A stretch of 64,000 bases of DNA from Planctomycetota bacterium (lineage in GTDB: Bacteria; Planctomycetota; J058; JAJDCP01), in assembly GCA_029260765.1 (NCBI GenBank), contig JAJDCP010000182.1:1-64000 (forward strand). Direction: 5' to 3'. The position numbers and the translations under genes were made by a program. The notes beneath the pieces are model-generated. The model did no database searches and was not told the DNA's origin. It worked only from the letters and a program-made list of their open reading frames with translations. Of this stretch, positions 42,706 to 51,400 are shown in pieces (position 1 is the first letter of the stretch; each line of letters starts with the position of its first letter).

Positions 42706-43213
42706 AAAGCCAGGAAAGAGCTCGGCCTCACACCGGGGGACGGCAGACGGCGAGATTGTCTTTTTCAATGATGGTCACAGTATGACCTGGCAGGGCTCAG
42801 ACTGATTCTTAGAATCAACTGAGCGACCGAGGCTTGCTGGTCTTGCCTTGGGCTGCTCAGGGCAGCCGTGATTCGAACACGGAGAGTGCTATCACCGATG
42901 GCCACGATCGCCTCCTTTTGGTCTGGCTAACGAGCAGGTTCACCGGAGCGTGCCGAAGGCGCGGCGCTTGCTGCGCGCGCACAGCGCGCCCGGAGGAACT
43001 CCAGCCTGAGCTTCTTTGGTTTCTCTCGATAGGACAAGGCCGAGCCAGCGCATTCCTGCCCATCCTGCCCCATGCCGGGATCGTAGGTCCAGAGCGTTGT
43101 CGACGACCAGTCGCAAGTGGTCACAAAACACCTGGCGTGCGGGAGGTCCGGAGGCCAGAGAGAGGGCAGGCGCACTCGTGCTGATCGGGCCTGGACGAAC
43201 GGAGCAGGGGCCA
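42706..43213. other. Decayed stretch to the right of the IS21 remnant
   Basis: Apart from the tRNA-like arm at 42851-42882, I see no gene in this 508-base stretch. Open frames have no ribosome binding site or domain-like content. Confidence 0.4.
42851..42882 (-). other. tRNA T-arm-like remnant
   Basis: On the minus strand CCGTG-TTCGAAT-CACGG (42866-42882) is a perfect T-stem with a canonical seven-base T-loop. It is followed by a 6-base hairpin GGCTGC/GCAGCC (42851-42867). The upstream bases do not form acceptor, D or anticodon arms, so it is only the 3' part of a tRNA-like sequence. Integrative elements often leave such pieces at their attachment sites. Confidence 0.35.
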
Positions 43214-44515
43214 CTACCGCCAGAGAGGCCAGCCCTGGTCCCAATAGTCGATGATGCGCACATTTTCGTCGTAGGGTCCGTAGATGATGGTGTAGACGGG
43301 CAGACGGCGTAGACCGTTCATCGCCTCGACCCGGTCTCTGAGGTCCAACCAGGTGTCTTCGTCGAGATAGCGCCCTTCGCGGTCCGTCGGCAGGCCGTCG
43401 GTCAGTACCAGAATGATGGCGTCGTCGCTGGCGGTCGCGAGGGCCTTCTCGAAGGCCGCTTCCAGCTCGGTCAAGCCCTGTGCACTCCGGCCCGCCAGCC
43501 ACTTCAGGGCGCTCTTCTTGCTCTTGTTGGTCATCCTCTGGGCCCGCTTGCTCCACATGCTCGAGCCCCAGCCCATCGACACCATGTTGAGGATGGCATC
43601 GTCGGGCAGGTCCTCGATCAGCTCTCCCAGGTGGGCCACGGCGCGGTCAAGCCGCCCACGCGGCAGTCCCAGGGCCTCGAGGCTTTCGATGTCGTCGGCG
43701 ATGGAGTCCGGAAGATCCTCTTCGACGCGTTCGCGAAGGCTGAGCGGGTCCTTGTCGGCCATGCTCGTCGAGGTGTCCAGGATGACGATGATCTCGCGCT
43801 CCAAGAGGGGCTTGCCACAGATGCTCGGGGAACTCGCGAGGGCGGCAGGGAAAGCCACATCTCCGGCGTTGTTCTTGATGTCGAAGGGTTGCAGGCTCTC
43901 CCACAGGGCAGGCCAGCCTTCCGGTTCGGCGTCGTGGCCAGTCATTTCGGTCAAGGCCACCAGGGTTTGGTCGCGGACCGGGCTCTCATTGGCCGCGAGA
44001 GAGGCGACCAGACCATCGACTGCCTGGGTGAACCGTTCCTCGGGAGGGTCGGACAAGTATTCGAGCAGACTGCGCTTGAGACGGACTCCGTAGCTGGGGT
44101 CTGCTAGCGCCTCACACAATGCCGCGGTCCCAGCGACACCGCACGCGTTCATGCTCCACACCAGGTTCATGCGGTGCAGTGGGTGGGTCCGCTTCGCGCC
44201 AAAGGCCTCGAGCAGGGTCCCCCTCGCTTCCTCGTTGTCGCACACCGTCAGGCCGCCCCTCAGGGTGTTCACGAGGGCGACCGTTGTCACGTCCCGCACC
44301 TTCGCCTTGATTGCGCTGTCGAAGAGGTCGATGAGGGCCTCCGCCGCTTCAGCGGTGCCCAGCTCGCCCAGGCGTTCGGCATGGCTGCGCGCCCCCCACA
44401 CGTCTGCCTGGGCAGCGGCGGCCTTCCAGGCCTCCTTTAGGTCTTTGACGTTGTCCGCACGGCAGGTGGCGGACACGGCGAAGATGAGCAGCGTGAGGAA
44501 GAGGCGACGGTGCAT
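43214..44515 (-). CDS. Secreted HEAT/VWA-domain protein, second copy
   Basis: The 433-residue protein has a signal peptide (RLFLTLLIFAVSATCRA, to ~residue 20), a helical HEAT-like half (~25-215) and a VWA domain (~235-425). The MIDAS reads DTSTSM (DxSxS intact), then a loop with QGLTEL (Thr of the second motif in TEL) and LVLTDGLPTD. It is a clear paralogue in layout of the 22208-23506 protein, with an inserted ~35-residue acidic segment (DPLSLRERVEEDLPDSIADD) after the MIDAS. It is monocistronic, in a region of gene remnants, but itself looks intact. Ligand unknown. Confidence 0.78.
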   Translation of the reverse strand: MHRRLFLTLLIFAVSATCRADNVKDLKEAWKAAAAQADVWGARSHAERLGELGTAEAAEALIDLFDSAIKAKVRDVTTVALVNTLRGGLTVCDNEEARGTLLEAFGAKRTHPLHRMNLVWSMNACGVAGTAALCEALADPSYGVRLKRSLLEYLSDPPEERFTQAVDGLVASLAANESPVRDQTLVALTEMTGHDAEPEGWPALWESLQPFDIKNNAGDVAFPAALASSPSICGKPLLEREIIVILDTSTSMADKDPLSLRERVEEDLPDSIADDIESLEALGLPRGRLDRAVAHLGELIEDLPDDAILNMVSMGWGSSMWSKRAQRMTNKSKKSALKWLAGRSAQGLTELEAAFEKALATASDDAIILVLTDGLPTDREGRYLDEDTWLDLRDRVEAMNGLRRLPVYTIIYGPYDENVRIIDYWDQGWPLWR

Positions 44516-44784
44516 GTCTTGTTCCGTTGTGGGGACGTGATTGTGGAGGTGTACAAAGTCAAGCTGTCGGAGAGGCTCGCATCGATGGCGCAGACCCTCC
44601 TGCGTAGGTCAAGCGCAACAACACGGCGTCGAGCAGGGCGGTTCTATTCGATCCCAGTTTTGGATGTGGTTCAACTGTCTTTGGCTTAACAGAATAGAGT
44701 TCTCCAATCCATCGAACGTTCCATCAAGCTGCGGGCGCGCACCTTGCGCAAGCAAGGGCCGTGAACGTCAGCCTCAATGGGTTG

Positions 44785-45075
44785 CTAGCCGGCGCGGTCG
44801 GCAAGAGGCACCATGTATGTCAACAGGGCGACGCGCGCGTCGAGGACCTCGGCGGCCACCGAGCCGAGCGCGCCGCGCGCGGTGCCCGACCAAAGATGCT
44901 CTCCCCCAGCGTAAGCGGAAACACCATGAGCCGTAGCCGATCCAGGAGGCCGTGCTCGAGGAGGCTCCGCACCAGGCTGAGGCTCCCCATGGTGCGGATC
45001 GGGTGCTGGCTCGCACGTTTGAACGCTGCCAGTTCGTCGGGCACGTCACGGAGGACCCGCGTGTTCGACCCTTCG
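44785..45075 (-). pseudogene. Remnant of a RibD-C-type (dihydrofolate-reductase-like) protein
   Basis: The minus frame reads ELAAFKRASQHPIRTMGSLS then LVRSLLEHGLLDRLRLMVFP and LTLGESIFG. This is the C-terminal half of RibD-C/DHFR-like reductases ('GS..L...L...GLVDEL.L...P..LG.G'). After a frameshift the last strand VAAEVLDARVALLTYMVPLA ends at a stop at 44785-44787, where the family's '...L.Y.P' ending is expected. The N-terminal NADPH-binding half is missing. A 5' truncation plus frameshift makes it a pseudogene. Confidence 0.6.
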
Positions 45076-45243
45076 GAACAGAACCATACCCTGAAGATCG
45101 AGTTCGATTCCCGCTATGTCCTGACGAAGCGCCCGGACGTGAACCCTCAGTGGGAGGGAATGATCAACTTCATGGTCAAGAACGACCCCGACGAGGAATG
45201 GAACGCATACTTTCTTCAGATCGAGAAGCTGCACGACGTTTGA
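45061..45243 (+). CDS. Small protein of unknown function
   Basis: A 60-residue product starts at GTG 45061 with GGAGG at 45050-45054, spacing 6 bases. The sequence MFDPSEQNHTLKIEFDSRYV continues as LTKRPDVNPQWEGMINFMVK and NDPDEEWNAYFLQIEKLHDV. Third codon positions are mostly G/C, as in real genes here, and the C-terminus is acidic/aromatic. It overlaps the RibD-C remnant on the opposite strand by about 15 bases. No family is recognised. It could also be the tail of a longer gene cut by rearrangement. Confidence 0.4.
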   Translation: MFDPSEQNHTLKIEFDSRYVLTKRPDVNPQWEGMINFMVKNDPDEEWNAYFLQIEKLHDV

Positions 45244-45569
45244 GGCTGTATTCCGGGGAGCTCGAGACCGAACAGTGCAGGCTCGCTGGGAAGACTCTGC
45301 TGAGAGGTTCTGGGCAGCCTTGGCGCCATGACACTCAGATAACGCCGCCCACGCTGGGGCCGAGCCTCGCCGCGGAATTCGTCGAAGTCGGTGATGCACT
45401 GCTGCACGAGCTCGGAGTCTCCGGCGGACATACACGAAGCGAACAGCTTCACCAACCGCACTTGCTCCAAGTCACCGGCGCTCGGCTCGGCGGCGGGCGG
45501 GGTGGGGGTCGCGACCTCCTCCTCATCCGGGGGCTCGGGTTGAGCATGTACCCGGGGCCGTCGAGCCAC
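45216..45569 (-). pseudogene. Truncated hypothetical protein
   Basis: The frame opens with a Pro/Glu-rich part (PEPPDEEEVATPTPPAAEP) and a helical stretch (QVRLVKLFASCMSAGDSELV then QQCITDFDEFRGEARP) that looks coding in composition. The remainder (from ~residue 72) looks like out-of-frame sequence. The GTG start at 45569 has no ribosome binding site and lies 12 bases after the ankyrin stop. It is probably a degraded piece of a larger gene. Confidence 0.25.
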
Positions 45570-45581
45570 TTGATCGGCGGT

Positions 45582-46346
45582 TCAATCGCGCTCTTTGTCT
45601 GTTTCGCTAGCCGAAATGTCGACAAGCCAAGCCTCAAGTTCGCCGTTCTGACTTTCGCGAGCGACATCGAGGGGTGTCTTGCCGTCATGGCCTCGCCAAC
45701 TAGAGTCAGCACCGACTTCCACCAGGTAGCGCGCCACCTCCAGTTGGCCAGCACGGCAAGCGTGCCAGAGAGCGTTGGTTAGCGAGGCGGTGTCCTCCGT
45801 TGCATCAGCCACCTGGTCCCGCACACGCTCAAGCAGACCAAGTGCTGCCGCCTGCCAGATCGTCACGGTTGCACCCCGCTCAAACAGCCTGTGAGCGGCT
45901 CTCCACTTGGCAAAAATCACTGCGTCCGACATCGCAGTCCCTCCCGTGAAGACGGCGCCGTCGGCCTCGATGTTTGCTCCGTGGTCAAGGAGAGCATCTA
46001 GAACTGCCAGGTCGTCGGAGCTGGCTGCCCAGTGGAGAGCCGTCTCGTCCCCATTTCCATTGAGGACCGCCGCGTCCAGATCCGCACCTCGACCGGCCAG
46101 GAGCTCTACCACGCTGCTGCCCTCGGGGAAGTGGCCAGGCCAATCCGCCGCGAGATGTACGAGTGAGCGTTGCACGCCTAGCGCGTCACGAATTCTCGCC
46201 GTCACAAGCGCGGGTTGCTCGTCGAGAAGCGCTTCGAGTGAAGCCATGTCGCCTTGTCGAATCGCCCTGGTGACCGCTACTGCGGAAACGTCGTGTTCTG
46301 ATAGGACCAAGCCTTCTCCTCCGTTCGATGTACCCTGCTGCGACAC
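45582..46346 (-). CDS. Ankyrin-repeat protein
   Basis: The 254-residue cytoplasmic protein has about five ankyrin units. HWAASSDDLAVLDALLDHGA and HACRAGQLEVARYLVEVGA then DSSWRGHDGKTPLDVA show the repeat pattern ('G.TPLH.A...G....V..LL..GA'). It has no enzyme domain. Such proteins bind other proteins. It is not in an obvious operon, the following gene on the same strand being uncertain. Ankyrin genes are common in accessory regions and next to effectors. The N-terminal region (to ~30) is variable. Confidence 0.75.
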   Translation of the reverse strand: MSQQGTSNGGEGLVLSEHDVSAVAVTRAIRQGDMASLEALLDEQPALVTARIRDALGVQRSLVHLAADWPGHFPEGSSVVELLAGRGADLDAAVLNGNGDETALHWAASSDDLAVLDALLDHGANIEADGAVFTGGTAMSDAVIFAKWRAAHRLFERGATVTIWQAAALGLLERVRDQVADATEDTASLTNALWHACRAGQLEVARYLVEVGADSSWRGHDGKTPLDVARESQNGELEAWLVDISASETDKERD

Positions 46347-46400
46347 CGGACTGGATCAGGCCAGCGACGACGTCTCGGAGGCGGTCCGAGGCCCGATCCC

Positions 46401-47417
46401 CTACCCTTCCGGTGCCTGGATCTTCTCACCGACCAACGCGCCGAGCAGCGCGAGCAGGAAGGACAGGATCCCCGAGCAGCTCAGGCAGGGGATGGTGCCC
46501 GTAGCGCCGGCCGAAGAGCGGAAGACTTCCCAGCCCGTCAGGATGAACACCGTGCAGACAGCCGCCAAGGCCGGCTCGAGGAAGGTACGCCCCGGCGAAC
46601 GCCAGGCGACGATCAGGCCCCCCAGGAAATAACAGAACGGCGCCAGAACCAGATAACAGAGCAGGATGGCGATCCCGGCAGAGAACCAGTCGCCTCCGAC
46701 CTGTAAGGCATGTTCGGCCTTGTCCCCTACGATGCGTCCACCGATCACAGCCATCTCGTCACCGGCCTCTTCGATCTGCTTGAGAAGAGCCTGACGCCGG
46801 GCCGTGTGCCGGTCGAGCTCGGTCTCCAGGCCGACCACCTCCTCAGGATCAGACTCCGGAGCATTGCGGGCCTGCACGATCTGCAGCTCAAGCCCTTCGC
46901 AGGCGTCGCGCTCTGCGCGCTCCTCGATGCGGAGCCGATCGATCTCTTCCTGCAGCCCGTCGATCTGCCTCTGCTCTCTCTCGCTGAGCTCTGTCAGCCC
47001 CTCGGAGCTGGCCTCCGCACTGCGCAGGCTGAGCTCGGCGTACACTTGCACGCAGCCCCGCAGGCCCAACATCACCAGCAGCCCGATCGCAAACCAGGCG
47101 AAGTTGAACGCAGCCTGAGGACGCTTCTTTGCTGCGGGTGCGCCTTGCTGGGGAGGATACGGGCCCTGAGGGGGGTAGCCTTGCTGGGGATAGCCCTGCT
47201 GCGGATAAGCTTGCGGTGGATACCCCTGCGGCGGAGGTCCCTGCGGCGGGTAGCCGGGAGGAGGATAGCCTCCTTGTTGGGGATGCCCTTGCTGGGGGTA
47301 GCCTTGCTGAGGGTAACCTTGCTGGGGATAGCCCTGCGGAGGTTGCCCTCCCTGGGGGGGGTAGCCAGCTGGCGGATTCTGGCCGTGACCTGAGCCGGGC
47401 GGGTTCTCGTGTGCCAT
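46401..47417 (-). CDS. Membrane protein with a Pro/Gln/Gly/Tyr-rich repeat N-terminus
   Basis: The 338-residue product starts at ATG 47417 with AGGGG 4 bases upstream. Residues ~12-95 are low-complexity repeats (PQQGYPQQGYPQQG and PPQGYPPQ), as in cytoplasmic tails of many membrane proteins. A TM follows (~104-122, FNFAWFAIGLLVMLGLRG), then a charged coiled coil (~135-225, LSEREQRQIDGLQEEIDRLR), and further TM segments near the C-terminus (IAILLCYLVLAPFCYFLGGL, AALAAVCTVFILTGWEVF and SFLLALLGALVG). The topology resembles a small scaffold or mechanosensitive-type protein. No function is recognised. Confidence 0.65.
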   Translation of the reverse strand: MAHENPPGSGHGQNPPAGYPPQGGQPPQGYPQQGYPQQGYPQQGHPQQGGYPPPGYPPQGPPPQGYPPQAYPQQGYPQQGYPPQGPYPPQQGAPAAKKRPQAAFNFAWFAIGLLVMLGLRGCVQVYAELSLRSAEASSEGLTELSEREQRQIDGLQEEIDRLRIEERAERDACEGLELQIVQARNAPESDPEEVVGLETELDRHTARRQALLKQIEEAGDEMAVIGGRIVGDKAEHALQVGGDWFSAGIAILLCYLVLAPFCYFLGGLIVAWRSPGRTFLEPALAAVCTVFILTGWEVFRSSAGATGTIPCLSCSGILSFLLALLGALVGEKIQAPEG

Positions 47418-47539
47418 GCCCCTGCCTTTCACGTGTGCGTTGCGGTACCCTATCAAACGCGCGCCGCGCGCCCGTGTCAATCTGGTCTTGGGGCGCCGCC
47501 TCTGCAGCAAGCCTTCGGCGATGTGGAGAGGCCCGAATG

Positions 47540-48379
47540 TCAGGCGTCATTGCGCCCGAACAAGTCCTGAACTCCATCGACCAGGCGAGCCGCCAGCGAA
47601 CGGCGTGGATCCTGGGCGCGCAGCTCGAAGAGCGACTCGATTCCGGCCTGCACGGCTGTCCGCACCGTATCGCGCAGCTGCTCGCAGGCTTCCGTCTGCT
47701 CGTGACGCCCCGCCCAGGCCCGTGCGTCGATCGCCGCGCCGAACTGGAAATAGAGCCGCTCGGGACGCGGCAACGGCGTGGGACCGAGGCCGCGCACGAT
47801 CGGCAGCAGCACATCCGCCCTGACGCCGAGATGCCGCAGGGCTGGCCCGAGCGGACTGGCCAGGATCTGGTCCGCATCGACCAGGATGTCGAGTGCTTCC
47901 TCAGCCCCCACCGCCGCAAAGGGGACGACCTGACAGCCGTACTGGATCGCCATCCGGGCAAAGCCCAGCCGTTGCTTCCAGATCAGCTTGTATTTCTCGC
48001 CCCGGCGCTTGGCGACCTCGCGCCCGCCACCGGGAAACACGGCCACGGGCTCGCCTGCTTTGAGCAGGCGAGCGCAGTTCTCTCGCGTTCCGCGCACGAC
48101 GCCATAGCGCGTCAACAGATCGCGCCAGAGCGGGAGCTCGAAGTGAACGTGGTCGCCGAGAAACCTCAGGAACAGGTCCTTCTCGCGGTACAGCTCGAGC
48201 CAGAGCAGGGGGCTGTCCAGCACACCGTAGATGGTGTGGTTGCCGACGAACAACCAGGGACCTTGCTCGGGAATCCGCTCGAGGCCCTGGAAGACGGGAC
48301 GGGTCAAAGCACGCCAGACCAGCAGCGGTTTGAGGTCGCGCTCGAGCCGGGCGTCACTGGGACGAACGAATCCTGCCAT
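47540..48379 (-). CDS. Lysophospholipid-acyltransferase-like protein (PlsC/DGAT-like)
   Basis: The 279-residue protein has the LPLAT layout: NHTIYGVLDSP (acyltransferase block 1 with HxxxxxD variant), FLGDHVHF, a basic block VRGTRENCARLL, FPGGGREVAKRRGEKYKLIW (block 3) and VVPFAAVGAEEAL (block 4). The GGGREVA...KYKL...RLGFARMA pattern is typical of the DGAT/phytyl-ester-synthase branch rather than classical PlsC. It should transfer acyl groups to a lipid acceptor at the cytoplasmic face of the membrane. I use ATG 48379, with GGAGGA 7 bases upstream. Divergent from the SNF2 gene. Confidence 0.8.
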   Translation of the reverse strand: MAGFVRPSDARLERDLKPLLVWRALTRPVFQGLERIPEQGPWLFVGNHTIYGVLDSPLLWLELYREKDLFLRFLGDHVHFELPLWRDLLTRYGVVRGTRENCARLLKAGEPVAVFPGGGREVAKRRGEKYKLIWKQRLGFARMAIQYGCQVVPFAAVGAEEALDILVDADQILASPLGPALRHLGVRADVLLPIVRGLGPTPLPRPERLYFQFGAAIDARAWAGRHEQTEACEQLRDTVRTAVQAGIESLFELRAQDPRRSLAARLVDGVQDLFGRNDA

Positions 48380-48398
48380 CTTGTTCCTCCAGGCCCGC

Positions 48399-48427
48399 AT
48401 TTTGACGGGGGAAGATTGTACTATCAA
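48399..48427 (-). promoter_or_regulatory. Candidate sigma70-type promoter of the acyltransferase gene
   Basis: On the minus strand TTGATA (five of six, 48427-48422) and CAAAAT (four of six, 48404-48399) are separated by exactly 17 bases. Transcription would start near 48392, just upstream of the GGAGGA ribosome binding site. Confidence 0.45.
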
Positions 48428-48453
48428 GGCTCGCAATCGATCCACAGGCGGAC

Positions 48454-51400
48454 ATGAAGGGAACACTCGACCCAGGCACCAGCAAGGCGCTGTTCGACCT
48501 GGAGCCTACGATCCTGAGCATCGCCAGCGCCAGCGTTGTGCGTCAGGCCAGGGCGCTGCTGAGCTCTGGCAAGTTGTTGCAACTGAGCGGCGAGGGCGCT
48601 GTCCTGCGGGGGCTTTTCAAGGGGCGCAAGCGGTCGCGGACGCGCGCCACTCTGACCTGCAACCTCAAAGAGGAGACATTCTATGTCAAGTGTACGAGTC
48701 CCCCGTGCCGCAAAGTCTGCAGGCACGTCGTCGCGGCTTTGCTGGGATTCTGCGAGCAGCGCAGCAGTTCGACGCTTCGGCCCGGAATGCCGCGCGAGAA
48801 GCTGGTCCGCTGGGCTGACGAGCATGAAACGAACGATTGGCTGGGATTGCGTTACGGCGAAGTGCTCCCGATCGACTACCGCGCCTGGGAGCTGAGCTAC
48901 ACATCGCTGCTAGACGTGGTCTGTGCGCCCTACCAGGGCGGGTCCGAACTGCGGCATCAGAAAAAGGCGATCAGTTTTCTCGAGCAACGTGCGGACGATC
49001 AACGCCGGGCGCGGGAAGAAGAGCGCACGGCCCTGGAGCAGCGCAAGAAACCGTCCAACCCACGGCTGCGGAAGATCTTTGAAGAACTGTCAACGCTGCG
49101 CGAGAGCATGCGCGAAGAAGTTGTGCCGGTGTTGCGCTCGCAGCGAGGGGCCTGCCGACTCGAGCTGACGGAAGATCCTCCGGGCCTGCGCTATGAGGAA
49201 ACACGCAAGGCGCACTGCGGAGGCGCGTTTTGCACGCCCAAACTGCAGATCAGCTTTCCGGAAGACGGACAGACTGTCTGCCTGGAATGCAACTGTCCGA
49301 CGCCTCGTCCCGAGGGCTGCAGCTTCAAGCTGCACGCCATCGACGATAGTCTCGATCTGTTGGGGCTCAAGAAACAGGCCGGGCAGGCCAAGAAACTCGC
49401 CGCAGCTCTGGCGGTACCCGCCTGGCAGCGCGTGTTGCGCGCGCTTGAGCGCAGCGTGGGCCTGGCGGACGGGTCCGTCGAAGCTCCCGAGGGAGAGCTG
49501 GCCTGGCAAGTAGACACGGCGCTCAGCCGGCTGGATCCCGCGCATGCGCGGCCGAAGAAGAACGGCAAGGGTTCCGTGACCCGTCGTTTGCGTTGGAGCG
49601 AGGCGCGGGCTCTGTGCCAGCACCCTGCCGATCAACGCCTCTTCGACCTGCAGCGGGCGAGCCGCGTCGGTCAGCGCATCGAAGATCTACCCGGCGCGCT
49701 GGTCGCTCAGGGCCTCTGGGAGCTGCTCGGCCATCCGCGCGTATTCGTCAAGCAGGGCAAAGCCGTGCGGCTGCGCGTTGAACGTGTCGAGCCGGCTCTG
49801 GGGTTGAGGGAGGACGTGGGCGGGGCGCGGGCGGTTTTCCAGCTGGCAGAGCAGACGTTCGACGCTGAGGCTGCCGCGGCACTGCTCGAAGAGCGGGTGC
49901 AGCACGGGATGTTCGCCCAGCTCGACCTCGACGCGCGCCGCGTGCAGCTGGCGCGGATACCCGACTCTCTGCAGCAGGCCGTGCAGCTGTTGGCCCGGCG
50001 GGGGTCGCGGTTTCCCGCTGAGGCTATCCCGGAGCTCTTGCGCAGCCTCCCCCAGCTCAGCCGGCACGTACCGCTTGCGGTCGGTACGGGGCTGCGCGGG
50101 CGTGAGATCGAGGACGAGAGCCGACCGGTGCTCCAGCTCGAGCTCGATGCGGACAGTGTTTTGCATGTGGCGCTGCGTATGCGCGTGCTGCCCGAGTGGG
50201 CGCCGCAGGTGCCTGGGGCAGGACCTCCGCAACTGTATGCGCAACGCGACGAGGGGACGGTGCATGCGGCGCGTGACCTGGCGGCAGAATGCGCTCGGAC
50301 ATGGGCTCTGGCCCAAACTCTCGGGTTGCATGCTGTGGACCAGAGCGGTGATTTTTGTTGGGAGTTGCGTGAGCGAGAAGCCGCGCTGACGCTCGTCGCT
50401 GAAGCGCAACGGCGGAGCGAGGCTACCGAGGAGGGTGAAGACCTGCTGGTCGCGTGGGGCAAGAGGCGCTGGCAGACCTCACGCGCTGCGCAGCTCGGCG
50501 ACATCTCGATGTCTGCACGGGCTCGAGATCATTGGTTCCGGCTTGAAGGAACGCTTGAGGTCGACGGCAGTCACATACCTCTGAGCGAGCTGCTGGCCGC
50601 CGTGCGCGAGCGGCGGCGCTTCATCGAGGTCGATGGAGAGCGCTGGGTGCAACTTGGCGAGACCCTGCGCGAGCGTCTGGCAGCCACGGCCCAACTTGCC
50701 GAAGGGGCGCGGGGCCGCGTCGAGGTCTCGCGCTTCGCGGTGCCGGTGGTCGAGGAGCTCGCCGAGGCCGGCGTTCGGCTCTCCACACCCGAGGCCTGGA
50801 CGAGCCTGCTCACGCGCCTCGAAGCGGCTCACGAGTTCGAGCCCGAGCTTCCGCAGGGCTTGCAGGCCGAGTTGTATCCGTACCAACTGCAAGGCTATCG
50901 TTGGTTGGCCCGGCTGGCCCATTGGGGGGCGGGAGCCTGCCTGGCGGACGACATGGGGCTGGGCAAGACCGTGCAGGCCCTGACTCTGCTGCTGCAGCGT
51001 CAGCAGACTGGGGCAGCCCTGGTGGTCGCGCCCACTTCGGTGTTGTTCAACTGGGAACGCGAGGCGCAGCGCTTCACGCCAACCCTGAGGGCGATGATCT
51101 TCCGGGGCAAACGCGACCTCCAGATGTTGCAAGCCGTCGAGCCGGGGCAGCTGTTGATCACCAGCTATGACCTCGTCGCACGCTACGCGACCGAGTTGCG
51201 TGCGCTGCAGTTTGGCACGTTGGTGCTCGATGAGGCCCAGGCGATCAAGAATGCGGCGACCCGGCGGGCGCGCGCGGTGTTTCAACTGCAGGCCGAGATG
51301 CGGCTGGCTCTGACCGGCACTCCGATCGAGAACCGCACCGGCGAGCTCTGGAGTCTGTTTCACGCGATCGCTCCGGGACTGTTGGGTAGTCAGGAGCGCT

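Noticed and set aside
42851..42920. A complete tRNA gene on the minus strand
   Set aside because: Only the T-arm is correct. The upstream 48 bases give no acceptor pairing and no valid anticodon loop, so it is reported as a remnant only.
47160..47380. CRISPR-like short repeats
   Set aside because: The repetition encodes PQQGYP-type amino-acid repeats inside a membrane protein gene; units are unequal and no spacers are present.
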